A DNA stretch of 64,000 bases from PALSA-350 sp963834445 (lineage in GTDB: Bacteria > Acidobacteriota > Terriglobia > Terriglobales > Acidobacteriaceae): assembly GCA_963834445.1 (NCBI GenBank), contig CAWIBU010000009.1:744001-808000 (forward strand). Direction: 5' to 3'. Every line of letters starts with the position of its first letter. Positions within the stretch are counted from its first letter, which is position 1. Positions 8,980-18,544 of the stretch are shown one piece after another. The notes under the pieces were generated by a model. That model saw nothing but the letters and a program-made list of their open reading frames with translations, was not told the origin of the DNA and ran no database searches. A program made the translations under genes and the position numbers.

Positions 8980-9911
8980 GAGTGCATCCTTCCTTCCAGG
9001 GGGTGTCGTGCTCGGTGCAGCAGACGCGCGCCCGTGGTCGCGAGTAGATACACCAGCGGCCAATACACAATTGACCGCAGTCCTTGTCCTTGCCAGCCCC
9101 GCCACCATGTCCCCGCCCATTGGTGAATCTTGAGCAGCATCCATAAGTCAGGGCTCTCGATGACCATTGCCACCACAGTCGTGATGGCAGCCGTCCAAAG
9201 AATCACGCGCACGACCGGTTGAACGCCGGCTCTTCGTGCGCCGGCTCGCATGCCCAACAACGAAGGCAACAGAACCAGCACCGCCTGCACCAGCAGCGGA
9301 AAAAATACCCGGTAAAACCTAAGCGCGAACACCGGATCCTGAGACACACCGATTGGAAAGTGGAAGATCGGGCGCAAATGACCCTCGATAAAGCCCAGAT
9401 ACAAGGGGGCCCCCACCAGCGCTCCGAACGCGAGCAGGAGGCAAAACAAAACACTACTGGCACGAACCACGCGGCGTGACGCAGAACCGAGCACAAACCC
9501 AGCGCTCCACGACCAGCAAATCAACGTTAGGTAAGTCACACCGATTTCCGCGGAAGCATCAGCCAGCTGGTGCCAGAAACCGCGATACGTTAACAGCTGC
9601 CAGTCCCAGTTATTTGTGTACATCCAGAGATAAACGGCCGTTGGGCCGGTAGTCCGCCTGCACACCACCGACAGCAACATGCTGAGCGGGATAACCAAAC
9701 CCGCGAGACACAGCCATGGTTGCCAATTCGCCCACAGGGCCGCCTGCCGGCGAAGCACTAAACCCAGCACTTCGCCCAGCGCCTGCCGCCCACTCTCTCC
9801 AGACTCCGTCAGGTCGCCGCAGACTACCTCGTGCTCAGCGGGATCCAACATCCCACAAAGGGCATCCACCCACCACCAACTCCGTGCGCGCCGGCCCTTC
9901 ATTATGACCAC
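8976..9911 (-). CDS. Multi-pass membrane protein with conserved 'CGDLTE' N-terminus
   Basis: The protein has 311 residues. The cytoplasmic N-terminus contains 'CGMLDPAEHEVVCGDLTESG', a motif common at the start of uncharacterised acidobacterial membrane proteins (recollection, not searched). Six or seven membrane segments follow, such as 'WLCLAGLVIPLSMLLSVV' and 'RASSVLFCLLLAFGALVGAPLYLG'. The translational overlap with the TlpA-like gene suggests the two proteins act together. An alternative start is the ATG at 9902. No catalytic motif is visible. Confidence 0.75.
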   Translation of the reverse strand: MVIMKGRRARSWWWVDALCGMLDPAEHEVVCGDLTESGESGRQALGEVLGLVLRRQAALWANWQPWLCLAGLVIPLSMLLSVVCRRTTGPTAVYLWMYTNNWDWQLLTYRGFWHQLADASAEIGVTYLTLICWSWSAGFVLGSASRRVVRASSVLFCLLLAFGALVGAPLYLGFIEGHLRPIFHFPIGVSQDPVFALRFYRVFFPLLVQAVLVLLPSLLGMRAGARRAGVQPVVRVILWTAAITTVVAMVIESPDLWMLLKIHQWAGTWWRGWQGQGLRSIVYWPLVYLLATTGARLLHRARHPLEGRMHS

Positions 9912-9937
9912 ATTGTGATTCTAATAGGTCCAACCTG

Positions 9938-10447
9938 TCAAGGGGCTGGCTCTCCTCGAAGACAGCCATCGATCGCTTCCTGCCAATGGGTGCCGCTTTT
10001 CCGATCACTTTTTCCCATGGCCTCGACATCGTCATTCGCGGCTACGTCCAGAGCCGTGCGCGCGTAGGTGACTTCCACCGTGGTTCTCAATCGATCGAGC
10101 GCAGTCAGGCGAACGTCCACCGTTGACACCAGCTTGTCCGGAATGAAGGCCACGTACTGCATGCGGCCTCCCGGCAGGTCGAAGACCGTGTTCACCCACA
10201 CACTCTTGTGGGCGCCGTGTTGCACCGTGAACACTGCGCCCTGCGTGTCTCTGGCCGGCAGCGGGTGCAGAAACTCCGGGTTCCAGTGCGGCCCTGCCCA
10301 GCAGCGTTCGCCTTCCGGCCCGAACAGGGTCGCGGCCCGGCTCAGAGGCGCGTTGACAACGAATTGGAAGCTGTTACTCACGTGTGCTGCTGGTGTATTC
10401 GTCATGGCGATGAGCAAGTAGAAAATTAGCAAGGCTCCCCCTTTCAT
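9938..10447 (-). CDS. Exported SRPBCC-like protein
   Basis: The protein has 169 residues. A signal peptide (GGALLIFYLLIAMTNTPAA) is followed by 'SNSFQFVVNAPLSRAATLFGPEGERCWAGPHWNPEFLHP', which resembles the start of SRPBCC/START-like lipid or ligand pocket proteins. Later strands are 'AVFTVQHGAHKSVWVNTVFDLPGGRMQYVAFIPD' and 'RLRTTVEVTYARTAL'. Export of such a fold is unusual. Its start overlaps the stop of the upstream 87-residue gene as ATGA, so the two are co-translated. The assignment is by pattern only. Confidence 0.6.
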   Translation of the reverse strand: MKGGALLIFYLLIAMTNTPAAHVSNSFQFVVNAPLSRAATLFGPEGERCWAGPHWNPEFLHPLPARDTQGAVFTVQHGAHKSVWVNTVFDLPGGRMQYVAFIPDKLVSTVDVRLTALDRLRTTVEVTYARTALDVAANDDVEAMGKSDRKSGTHWQEAIDGCLRGEPAP

Positions 10448-10707
10448 TTGCGCTCTTTCAGGCGATGGCTATCGGAAGCATGCAGCGTCAGGCCGTAAAT
10501 ATTTCTGAACTGCTCAATCTCTTTAAGCGTCTGCGGCGAAAACGCGGACTTGCCTTCAAACGCATGCAGAACGATCCCCTCCAGCAAATCGCCCAGGCTC
10601 ATATCCTTCAACTCGGCAACCGCCTTCAACACCTTGAGCAGTCGTTTTTCGATCCGCACCCCGGTCTGAATTCGTTCCACTTCGACTGATTCTTTTGCGC
10701 CCGCCAT
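10444..10707 (-). CDS. Small ribbon-helix-helix-like protein
   Basis: The start is placed at the ATG at 10707 (MAGAKESVEVERIQTGVRIE), giving 87 residues. The longer in-frame start at 10782 would reach into the promoter of the divergent aldo/keto reductase. 'VERIQTGVRIEKRLLKVLKAVAELKDMSLGDLLEGIVLHAFEG' has a strand-helix-helix layout like RHH regulators (compare 'IRLDPELYRALKELAEERG.SLSELIREAL'). It overlaps the SRPBCC-like gene by ATGA. It may regulate that gene or the neighbouring reductase. Confidence 0.6.
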   Translation of the reverse strand: MAGAKESVEVERIQTGVRIEKRLLKVLKAVAELKDMSLGDLLEGIVLHAFEGKSAFSPQTLKEIEQFRNIYGLTLHASDSHRLKERK

Positions 10708-10780
10708 GTGTACCAAGGTACCACGGTACATCAAGTTCTTGTGACATACTTTGCGAGAGGCATTAAGGAGAACCACGCTC

Positions 10781-11812
<1,032 letters not shown>

Positions 11813-12116
11813 TTTCCCGGCAGCAGCCTCATTGCGGCCCCTTCACAGGCTAAGGTAAAAATTCTGCTGTCTGAAGGTACGGCCTTCACAGGCTGCGGAA
11901 AAAATCTGAGTGAAGGGCAACGAGCCTCCCGCCGCAACGAGCGTGAGTCCCGCAGGGACAGAATGATCCATATCCAGGGCCGGGACTGGGAGCGAACAGG
12001 TTCCATATCGAGATCGTAGTCCACCCCTTCGCGGAAAGGCCAAAAATGCAGCCAATGGCCGCAGCCATGCAGCCGCCGGCCTGGCTGGAAAGCGCGCCTC
12101 GACGGATACTGTTTCT
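11813..12116 (+). other. Intergenic region with short repeated segments
   Basis: No gene is visible. 'GGCC...TTCACAGGCT' occurs twice (around 11837 and 11881). 'GAGTCCCGCAGGGACAGA' at about 11944-11961 is nearly the same as sequences inside the palindromic element at 62742-63047. The region therefore appears to hold pieces of dispersed repeats and the promoter of the cytochrome P460 gene. Confidence 0.55.
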
Positions 12117-12725
12117 ATGTTGACCACGGCGAAGACCGCATTGCTCTTGTCGCTGACTCTATGCTCCGCACTAGCCTACGAACAAAATCCAGCCAGTCCG
12201 CATCCGCGCTTGCAATACACCCAGGATGCGCAACTCAAGTTGCCTGAGGACTACCGCGAGTGGATCTACCTGACCTCCGGGTTCGACATGAGCTACAACC
12301 CGGCGGCGCAGAGCGGGAGCCACCATATGTTCGACAATGTTTTTGTGAACCCTGAGGCCTACCAGGCGTTTGTCAAGACGGGCACTTGGCCCGATCAAAC
12401 CATGCTGGTGCTTGAAGTGCGCAAGGCCGAGGGCAGGGGGTCGATCAACCAGAAGGGCAATTTCCAGGGTGCCCCCATGGGCCTCGAGGTTCATGTGAAA
12501 GACGAGGCGCGCTTTCCCGGCAAGTGGGCATTCTTTGGCTTCGATGACGGCAACACCGGCAAGCTGGTTCCGCTCCAGGCGGACTGCTACAGTTGCCACG
12601 CCGCCCACGGGGCCGTGGATACAACCTTTGTTCAGTTTTACCCAACGCTGCTTTCGATTGCCTCGAGCAAGCGTACCCTCGACCCCACCTACCTGAAAGA
12701 GATGGGGTCGCCGCCGGGTAAGTAA
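12117..12725 (+). CDS. Cytochrome P460-family c-type cytochrome
   Basis: The protein has 202 residues. A signal peptide (TTAKTALLLSLTLCSALAYE) precedes the P460 core: 'KLPEDYREWIYLTSGFDMSYN', 'FDNVFVNPEAYQAFVKTGTWPDQTMLVLEVR', 'GLEVHVKDEARFPGKWAFFGF' and the haem-binding 'ADCYSCHAAHGAVDTTFVQFYPTLL' with CxxCH near residue 160. Characterised family members oxidise hydroxylamine or bind NO, but many homologues are uncharacterised. The location is periplasmic. Convergent with the BlaR-like gene 17 bp away. Confidence 0.92.
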   Translation: MLTTAKTALLLSLTLCSALAYEQNPASPHPRLQYTQDAQLKLPEDYREWIYLTSGFDMSYNPAAQSGSHHMFDNVFVNPEAYQAFVKTGTWPDQTMLVLEVRKAEGRGSINQKGNFQGAPMGLEVHVKDEARFPGKWAFFGFDDGNTGKLVPLQADCYSCHAAHGAVDTTFVQFYPTLLSIASSKRTLDPTYLKEMGSPPGK

Positions 12726-12741
12726 TCCGAGGGCCGCCTGC

Positions 12742-14493
12742 TTATTGCGTTTGTATCTTTCGGTCGCGAGTGGCTTCGTCTAATTTCCGAGTTGCTTCTG
12801 CAATACTGCGCTCGACCTCTTCCATTTGCTGCTTGAATTCCGGATTGTCGACGATCTGAGCGGCTTGCCGCTGGGCCTCCTCAATTTGCCGTTTGAATTC
12901 TGGACTGTCCACCATCGCCGCTGCCTTCAAGGCTTCCTGCTGCGCCGCTTCGATCTGCCGTTTGAATTCTGGACTATTCACCATCGCCGCGGCCTTCAGG
13001 GCTTGCTGTTGCGCCGCTTCGATCTGCCACTTGAATTCTGGACTGTCCACCATCGCCTTGGCCTTCAGGGCTTGCTGTTGCGCCTCCTCGATTTGCCGCT
13101 TAAATTCCGGACTATCCACCATTACCTTAGCCTTCAAAGCTTGCTGCCGCGCTTGTTCCATCTGTTGTTTGAATGCGGGGCTATCCACCATAACCTTCAC
13201 CTTCAAGGCCTGCCGCTGCGCTTGCTCCATTTGCCGTTTGAACTCCGGGCTATCGAAGGTTGCTTTGATCCGTGCAGCTTGTTCCCGGATGTCTTCCATG
13301 CGTTGCTTGCGTTCTTCTTCTGTCCGCGCCTGCTCCGCGGATGGGGTGGCTTGCTTCTTCGCGACGGGCGGCTTGTCATCCGGCGTAACGGGTAACTCTG
13401 GGGCGGATGGTTCTGTCGGCGGCTCGGCAGGCTGAGCTTGCGTCGCCACCGGTGCGGCCGGCGTTGCTTGTTGGGTAGCAACAGCCGTGGCCGCCGCCAT
13501 CGTCGGCGTAACGTGAAACATCGCGGCCATCGCAGCCGTAGCCATGGTCACCACCGCACCGCTCACGATGCGCGCCAACTTAATCCGTACGCTTGCCGTT
13601 GATGTATCCACCAGTTTCATCACACGCTCCTCCAGTCGGTTATTGCCGAACAAACCCGGGTACTGCGTCGGCTTCGCCAGGTGCAGCGGTCCGAGCAGGC
13701 CGTGCGCCAGAGCCAGCAGGCTCTTCGCGTACCTGAGAGAAGATTCCATCTCCTCGGCTGCCATCGCGTCGCACACCATTTCACGCGTCATCCGAATCCG
13801 TTGCTGCACAGCGTGCACCACGGGATGCCACGCGATGGGCAGCGCGGCCAACTGGCAGATCACGTTCCCCAGGTAATCCCTGCGTTTGACGTGAGCCAGT
13901 TCGTGGCACAGCGCGGCTCTCACTTCATCCGCGGTGAAGCGGTCAAAGCCCTCAGGCAGCAGCAGAACCGGTCTGGCCACTCCCAGAACCATCGGGCTCG
14001 ACACCTCCGCCGAGGCGCGTACCTGCGGCAACGGGATGCCCAGCCGTTGCGCGTAGCGTTCGAAGACCACATTATTTCGATCGTCGAGCGAGGTCGCTCG
14101 AGCACGCGCAACCAGATGTCGTGCCCCCAGCCACGAACGCGCAATGCGCAATAAGCCGAAGACGACCGTAGCCAGGTACAGCCGAACCAGCCAGCGCGTC
14201 GTCTGCTCGTTCAGGCGCACGCGGTGCAAGCCCAGCGCGTGGCCCGGGGTGTTCGCGATCGATGGCGCGGGAGCCGCGATTCCAGGCTCGCTGCCAGGTC
14301 GCGCTGGCAGCGCCTCCCGTCTCGGCATACCGTGCAAGGGCAGCAACACCGCCAGACCCAGAACTGCCAGCCACACACGATGCTGTACCTGGGGCTGCGG
14401 CCTCACCATGTGCACCAATAACCACGCGCCTCCCGCCAGTAGAGGAATCTGCCAGAGACCGTTTGCCAGGTATTCGACGAGGGCTCGCTCCAT
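12742..14493 (-). CDS. BlaR1/MecR1-like M56 membrane metallopeptidase with a 23-residue repeat tail
   Basis: The protein has 583 residues. Membrane segments lie near 10-30, 40-55 and 100-118. The zinc protease motif 'CHELAHVKRRD' is at 196-206, with 'REMVCDAMAAEE' near 237-248 as further ligand region, and a last membrane segment falls at about 307-327. The usual penicillin-binding sensor domain is absent. Instead a Pro/Ala-rich linker (330-390) leads to seven imperfect 23-residue repeats ('MVDSPEFKRQIEEAQ..ALKA', about 411-570), strongly helical and probably coiled-coil. It overlaps the BlaI-type gene by one base (TAATG), so the pair forms an operon in which signal-driven proteolysis would inactivate the repressor. 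The signal is unknown. Confidence 0.9.
   Translation of the reverse strand: MERALVEYLANGLWQIPLLAGGAWLLVHMVRPQPQVQHRVWLAVLGLAVLLPLHGMPRREALPARPGSEPGIAAPAPSIANTPGHALGLHRVRLNEQTTRWLVRLYLATVVFGLLRIARSWLGARHLVARARATSLDDRNNVVFERYAQRLGIPLPQVRASAEVSSPMVLGVARPVLLLPEGFDRFTADEVRAALCHELAHVKRRDYLGNVICQLAALPIAWHPVVHAVQQRIRMTREMVCDAMAAEEMESSLRYAKSLLALAHGLLGPLHLAKPTQYPGLFGNNRLEERVMKLVDTSTASVRIKLARIVSGAVVTMATAAMAAMFHVTPTMAAATAVATQQATPAAPVATQAQPAEPPTEPSAPELPVTPDDKPPVAKKQATPSAEQARTEEERKQRMEDIREQAARIKATFDSPEFKRQMEQAQRQALKVKVMVDSPAFKQQMEQARQQALKAKVMVDSPEFKRQIEEAQQQALKAKAMVDSPEFKWQIEAAQQQALKAAAMVNSPEFKRQIEAAQQEALKAAAMVDSPEFKRQIEEAQRQAAQIVDNPEFKQQMEEVERSIAEATRKLDEATRDRKIQTQ
12784..13263 (-). repeat. Seven tandem 69-bp coding repeats
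   Basis: The C-terminal region of the M56 protein consists of seven 69-bp units encoding (M/I)V(D/N)(S/N)P(E/A)FK plus a helical stretch. Units 3-6 are almost identical ('SPEFKRQIEEAQQQALKA' and variants), so this is a place where copy number could change by slippage or recombination. Confidence 0.9.
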
Positions 14494-14885
14494 TATTCCT
14501 TCTCCTCCACGGCGCGTCCTTCGACGGCGGCTAACCGCTGCGCAATGCGCGTTAGTTCCTCGGCCGTGATCTGCCGGGTATCCACCATGGCCATGAGCAG
14601 GGCCTCGCTCGATCCGCCAAACAGGCGCTTCACCATGTCACTCAGGGCGCTCCCCGTCGCACGCTCGCGGCTGACGGCGGCACGATACCGGTAAGCCCGC
14701 CCCTCCTGCACGCGCTTCACCTTGTTCTTGCGCAGCAGCACGTTGAGCATGGTCTGCACTGTCGTGTAAGCCAGCTCCGCCTTTAACTTCGGCTGCACTT
14801 CTGCCACGGTGCAGGGCCCCGACAGCCAAAGCACCTGCATGATCTCCAGCTCCAGCGGTGTCAGCGTTTGCTTGTTGGTCGGCAT
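14493..14885 (-). CDS. BlaI/MecI/CopY-family repressor
   Basis: The protein has 130 residues. It has the family's winged helix: 'LTPLELEIMQVLWLSGPCTVAEVQPKLK' followed by 'LAYTTVQTMLNVLLRKNKVKRVQEGRAYRYRAAVSRE'. The C-terminal dimerisation part 'LFGGSSEALLMAMVDTRQITAEELTRIAQRLAAVEGR' contains the usual protease-sensitive region. The start is the ATG at 14885, with AGGAGATG upstream. It should repress its own operon with the M56 protease, via a dyad overlapping a strong promoter at 14900-14944. Confidence 0.93.
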   Translation of the reverse strand: MPTNKQTLTPLELEIMQVLWLSGPCTVAEVQPKLKAELAYTTVQTMLNVLLRKNKVKRVQEGRAYRYRAAVSRERATGSALSDMVKRLFGGSSEALLMAMVDTRQITAEELTRIAQRLAAVEGRAVEEKE

Positions 14886-14899
14886 TGCTCGCTCATCTC

Positions 14900-14944
14900 C
14901 TAAATACTTAGTAGATTAATACGCGCGCCCGGCAAGATTGTCAA
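14900..14944 (-). promoter_or_regulatory. Sigma-70 promoter and probable BlaI operator of the blaI-M56 operon
   Basis: On the minus strand TTGACA (14944-14939) is followed after exactly 17 bases by TATTAA (14921-14916), a near-consensus promoter. Directly downstream CTACTAAGTATTTAG (14914-14900) is an imperfect dyad ending CTA/TAG, where a BlaI-type repressor would block initiation. The operator call is weaker than the promoter call. Confidence 0.7.
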
Positions 14945-14952
14945 CTAATGTC

Positions 14953-15657
14953 TTAGGAGTTAACCGATATCGCCAGCGCGAGCGGCCAGTCGACCGGCGA
15001 TTCGACCAGGCAGTCCGGAGGAGTCGCGGCCAGTGTATGGGGGGCCAGACCATAGGAGCAGCCCATGCTCCAGGCGCCTGCATTGCGGGCGGTCAGCACG
15101 TCCACATCGGAGTCACCGATCATCAGCGTCTCCTCCGCGCGCACACCAGCCTCTTCGATCAAGGCCAACAAACCTTCCGGATTGGGCTTTTTAGTGGCAA
15201 AGCTGTTGGCGCCGTAAATGCGAAAAAAGTAAGGACTGAGCCCCAGCGCGTCGCAGATGGCCTGCGAAGGCCCAATCGGCTTGTTGGTGAGAACCGCCAT
15301 GGAGCGCGGCGCGCCGTCGGGGTCGCAGCGCAGGCTTTCGAGCGCCGCAAAAACGCCGGGATAAACGTACGTCTGGTCCAGTTTGTGCTCGCGGTAATAG
15401 TCGAGAAAGTAGGTGATGGCAGTGTCGAGAAAGGCGGAATCAGTTGGCTCACCCAGCGCGCGGCTGACCAGCCGTGCCGCACCATCGCCGATGTAGGTAG
15501 CAATCACCGCCTCGGCGAGCGGCGGACGGTCGAAGTGCCGCAGCATGGCGTTGACCGAGGCACAAAGATCCGCTCCTGAATCAATCAATGTGCCGTCAAG
15601 GTCAAATACCAACAGCCGGAGAGCCCCGGCCGGAACGGGTGAAAATATCCTGTGCAT
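14953..15657 (-). CDS. gph: HAD-family phosphoglycolate phosphatase-like hydrolase
   Basis: The protein has 234 residues. HAD motif I is 'LLVFDLDGTLIDSGADL' near residue 16, with nucleophile and acid Asp. The cap domain follows ('FDRPPLAEAVIATYIGDGAARLVSRAL'). Motif II/III are 'MAVLTNKP' and a Lys in 'FATKKPNPEGLL', and motif IV is 'LMIGDSDVDVLTARNAG'. Cap and motif pattern match Gph, which hydrolyses 2-phosphoglycolate formed during DNA repair or oxygenation reactions. Related phosphatases cannot be excluded. It lies 22 bp downstream of a lipoprotein gene on the same strand. Confidence 0.88.
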   Translation of the reverse strand: MHRIFSPVPAGALRLLVFDLDGTLIDSGADLCASVNAMLRHFDRPPLAEAVIATYIGDGAARLVSRALGEPTDSAFLDTAITYFLDYYREHKLDQTYVYPGVFAALESLRCDPDGAPRSMAVLTNKPIGPSQAICDALGLSPYFFRIYGANSFATKKPNPEGLLALIEEAGVRAEETLMIGDSDVDVLTARNAGAWSMGCSYGLAPHTLAATPPDCLVESPVDWPLALAISVNS

Positions 15658-15679
15658 CCTTCTACTTTAGTCGATGCAG

Positions 15680-16240
15680 CTACTCCGGCACCCGCCAACC
15701 GTTGACCGTCAACACCAGCGTGGTGCGGTCCTGCGCATTGCCCGAGGTCTCCTTCGCGAACACAGGAAAGGTCTGGCGAATCTGGTCGGAGTTGGCCCAG
15801 CCGGGCACATCCATCATCTTGTAGTGATAGTCCACCTGCGTGGTTGGCTGGCCGTTCATGGCAACAGGCGGGGTAAAGCTGTCGATACTGGTCACCACCC
15901 GGTGCCCGTAGCAGAAGCGGGCTGGTACATGCGAACCGTATGGGGTAACGGCGTACCGCTTGACATGGATATCCCGGTCTTCGAGCGACTTGAGCAGCCC
16001 GGCCGCGGTCAGCGCATCCAGACCCTTCTTATTGCGATCGGTATCGCCGGCCGCGGTGCTTGCCTCGTAAGGAAAGCGAATCGCGCTGGGGAACAGGCAA
16101 TCGTCGTTGTTGCTGTAGTAGTAGTTAAGCGCTTTCGTGAAATTTTTCGGAGTCGCGGCCTTGAAGCCATTGCAGCCTGCCAGCCCCAGCACGAGCGCAA
16201 GAGTCACCGCCGTGCGGGAAGTCCATATTCGGTTAGTCAA
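15680..16240 (-). CDS. Putative lipoprotein of unknown function
   Basis: A TTG at 16240 is chosen as start because GAGGG stands seven bases upstream and it gives a proper lipoprotein signal: 'TNRIWTSRTAVTLALVLGLAGCNGF' with lipobox LAGC. The product is 186 residues. The mature part starts 'KAATPKNFTKALNYYYSNNDDCLF' and contains 'KGLDALTAAGLLKSLEDRDIHVKRYAVTPYG' and 'VDYHYKMMDVPGWANSDQIRQTFPVFA'. I do not recognise the family. The gene start lies about 100 bp from the divergent SDR gene. Confidence 0.65.
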   Translation of the reverse strand: MTNRIWTSRTAVTLALVLGLAGCNGFKAATPKNFTKALNYYYSNNDDCLFPSAIRFPYEASTAAGDTDRNKKGLDALTAAGLLKSLEDRDIHVKRYAVTPYGSHVPARFCYGHRVVTSIDSFTPPVAMNGQPTTQVDYHYKMMDVPGWANSDQIRQTFPVFAKETSGNAQDRTTLVLTVNGWRVPE

Positions 16241-16343
16241 GTTGTGCCCTCGCAGAAATCGCTTGCCTCGCGAATCAAAGGTTAATTCTTTTCTCGGTCT
16301 AACGGGAGTTTTTCCCCGGGCAGATGATACGGTGAAGGGCGAT

Positions 16344-17162
16344 ATGCAAACCAACGATCAGCGCGTGGTACTGGTTACGGGCGCATCTTCCGGCATTGGG
16401 CTGGCCTGTGCAACGCACCTGGCCGCGCTTGGTTTTCGCGTGTACGGAACGTCGCGGCACGTCGAAACCATGGCTCCAAACAACGTGACCCTGCTCACGG
16501 CAGACGTCACCAGCGATCAGTCTGTCGAACAGGCGGTCGCCTCGGTGCTTGACCGTGAAGGCCGCCTCGATATCGTGGTGAATAACGCCGGGATGGGGAT
16601 TGCGGGACCGGTGGAGAGCACCTCTGTGGACGAGGCGAAGAGTCAATTCGAGGTCAATTTTTTCGGTGTTTTGCGAGTTTGCCGCGCAGTCCTGCCGGTG
16701 ATGCGCAGTCAGCGCAGTGGGTATCTCGTCAACATCGGTTCCATCGGTGGCCTGGTCGCGATCCCTTATCAGGCCATGTACAGCGCCTCCAAGTTTGCCC
16801 TGGAAGGGCTGAGCGAAGCATTAAGAATGGAGGTGCGGCCGTTCGGTATTCGCGTGGTCATCATCGAACCGGGCGACCACAAAACCGCTCTGACGAAAAA
16901 TCGCCGGCTCACGCAAATGTCTGTGGACGCCTACCGTTCCTCGTTCGAAGCTGCCCTGGCGAAAACAGCGCACGATGAGCAGGGCGGTCCGGACCCGGAG
17001 CAGATTGCTCGTTTGCTCCATCGCATCGTGAGCAAGCGCAATCCGCGGCTGCGCTACACCATTGGCCCGCTGCCGCAGCGCGCCGCCGTCTGGCTCAAGC
17101 GGCTGGCGCCGAACAGCCTTTCGGAATTCAGCATGCGTACCTACTACGGCCTGGGCGGCTAA
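16344..17162 (+). CDS. Short-chain dehydrogenase/reductase
   Basis: The start is the ATG at 16344 (MQTNDQRVVLVTGASSGIG) with GAAGGG upstream; the longer frame would run through the divergent promoter. The 272-residue product has the classical SDR signature: TGASSGIG cofactor loop (about 12-19), 'NNAGMG', the catalytic serine in 'VNIGSIGGL' and YSASKFAL with Tyr and Lys near 150. 'EPGDHKTALTKN' replaces the more usual PGxxxT after the active site. The cofactor is likely NADP(H). The substrate is unknown. Confidence 0.93.
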   Translation: MQTNDQRVVLVTGASSGIGLACATHLAALGFRVYGTSRHVETMAPNNVTLLTADVTSDQSVEQAVASVLDREGRLDIVVNNAGMGIAGPVESTSVDEAKSQFEVNFFGVLRVCRAVLPVMRSQRSGYLVNIGSIGGLVAIPYQAMYSASKFALEGLSEALRMEVRPFGIRVVIIEPGDHKTALTKNRRLTQMSVDAYRSSFEAALAKTAHDEQGGPDPEQIARLLHRIVSKRNPRLRYTIGPLPQRAAVWLKRLAPNSLSEFSMRTYYGLGG

Positions 17163-17234
17163 AGCGGATACAGCAGGTCCTTTGTGTATCGAGGGATCTG
17201 CTTTCTCCCTCGACGAGCAGTTGCTGCCAACCAA

Positions 17235-17480
17235 AGCGCCCCTCTCCCCTTTAGTCATCCCGAGTGGCTGACTGCCTGGCGGCAAGTCAAGGATGGAATG
17301 AACGCGGAGAGCGTTTGCTTCTAAACTCGTCCCTCAAGCAAATTGTTAAACTCGTCCCTCAAGCAAATTTGTAAGCCCGTCCCTCAAGCAAATTTGTCAT
17401 CCCGACCGAAGCGCAGCGTAGCGGAGGGATCTGCGGTGCGCTTTCACCCCAAACCAAGGCCCTGCAAGTGAGCTCGCAAA
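17235..17480 (+). repeat. Dispersed intergenic repeat, copy B, with internal triplication
   Basis: The same ordered blocks as copies A and C are present, including 'AAGGATGGAATGAACGCGGA' and 'GTCATCCCGACCGAAGCGCA'. Inside it a ~26-bp unit containing 'CTCGTCCCTCAAGCAAATT' is repeated three times in tandem (about 17322-17398). No gene is visible in the whole gap 17163-17593. Confidence 0.85.
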
Positions 17481-17593
17481 TCCTGCCCGCCTCCGCGCCT
17501 CGCTCACTGACGACTGTCGATCCTCTCCCCCCGCTTGTCATGTCGGTCAAGCGTTTCGCGTTGACCGACCTGCTTCTGCTGCTCGCAAAAAAA

Positions 17594-18520
17594 TTACTGG
17601 ATATGAATATCCCCCGACCCCGTCTGCGCCTTCACCGTGGGCCCGCCCCCATTGATCGTTCCCTGGACGTGATGTTTATCCGACACCCGTGTGGTCAGCG
17701 GAAGGTCCGATTTCACCGAACCCGAACCGGTCTCAGCATCCAGCGTGAAATGTGCATTGCCGACGTGCAGTGAAACATCACCCGAGCCGGTCTCAAGCTT
17801 CCACGGCGAAGTGGGTTGGCCGCTGATCTCAATCGTGCCCGAGCCTGTTTCCGCTTTCAGTCCCCCCTGCACATTGGCCAGGTTGATCGACCCGGAACCG
17901 GTGTTCGCCACTACATCGCCCGCTGATCCGAGCTGCGCGCGGATATCCCCCGAGCCTGTCTCGAGCGAGGTCGAGCCCATCAGCTCACTGGCGTCGATCG
18001 TCCCCGAACCAGTTTCCAGCCTGGAACCGGCGCCCAGCTTGTTGGCGTGGATCGAGCCTGATCCGGTGTGTGCCTTGACCGTGCCATTAAGGTTGGCCAG
18101 CTGCAGATCGCCCGAGCCGCTCTCCGCCACCAGCATCGTGTTGGCCGGGGTCATGATTTCGTAATCAATCGCCACATGGTGGTACGAGTCGTCGCCGTTG
18201 CTGTCGCCCACACGAATAATGTTGCCCGCCTGGTTGATCGGTGGATTCGCGGCGACCTTCGCCACCGCCTCGTCCGACGAGCCGCCCCACCAGTTATTGC
18301 TTCCCTTGACGTGGCCAACAATGTGCACTTGGTTGTCAGACCCCGGTGAGACGTGGATATAGCCGGAGCCGGTAGAAACGCGCAGCGTCACCGGCCCATT
18401 CACCGAAAGTGTGCGGTCGAACGACTTCTCCGCGGCCATTGCCGCCGCTGTCAGGCTCAGCGACATGGCAATCAACATCAAGACGGTCGCTTTGCGGGTT
18501 GGGGTGATTTCGCTGTGCAT
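17594..18520 (-). CDS. Exported DUF4097-type beta-repeat protein
   Basis: The protein has 308 residues and a signal peptide (KATVLMLIAMSLSLTAAAMA). From about residue 45 onward it is built from short strands with the recurring phrase '(L/A)(E/N)TGSG(D/S/T)I': at least nine copies, e.g. 'RLETGSGTIDASEL', 'SLETGSGDIRAQL', 'KAETGSGTIEISG'. This is the pattern of DUF4097/'putative auto-transporter adhesin' beta-helices. Probably periplasmic or surface exposed. It follows the HlyD-like gene by 24 bp in the same direction and so likely shares its mRNA. Confidence 0.8.
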   Translation of the reverse strand: MHSEITPTRKATVLMLIAMSLSLTAAAMAAEKSFDRTLSVNGPVTLRVSTGSGYIHVSPGSDNQVHIVGHVKGSNNWWGGSSDEAVAKVAANPPINQAGNIIRVGDSNGDDSYHHVAIDYEIMTPANTMLVAESGSGDLQLANLNGTVKAHTGSGSIHANKLGAGSRLETGSGTIDASELMGSTSLETGSGDIRAQLGSAGDVVANTGSGSINLANVQGGLKAETGSGTIEISGQPTSPWKLETGSGDVSLHVGNAHFTLDAETGSGSVKSDLPLTTRVSDKHHVQGTINGGGPTVKAQTGSGDIHIQ

Positions 18521-18544
18521 CTTCGTCGCCCTCCTTGGGCTGTT

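Noticed and set aside
12784..13263. Regular 69-bp repeats considered as a CRISPR-like array
   Set aside because: The units are in-frame coding repeats without unique spacers, and no cas genes are present. No CRISPR array was seen anywhere in the window.
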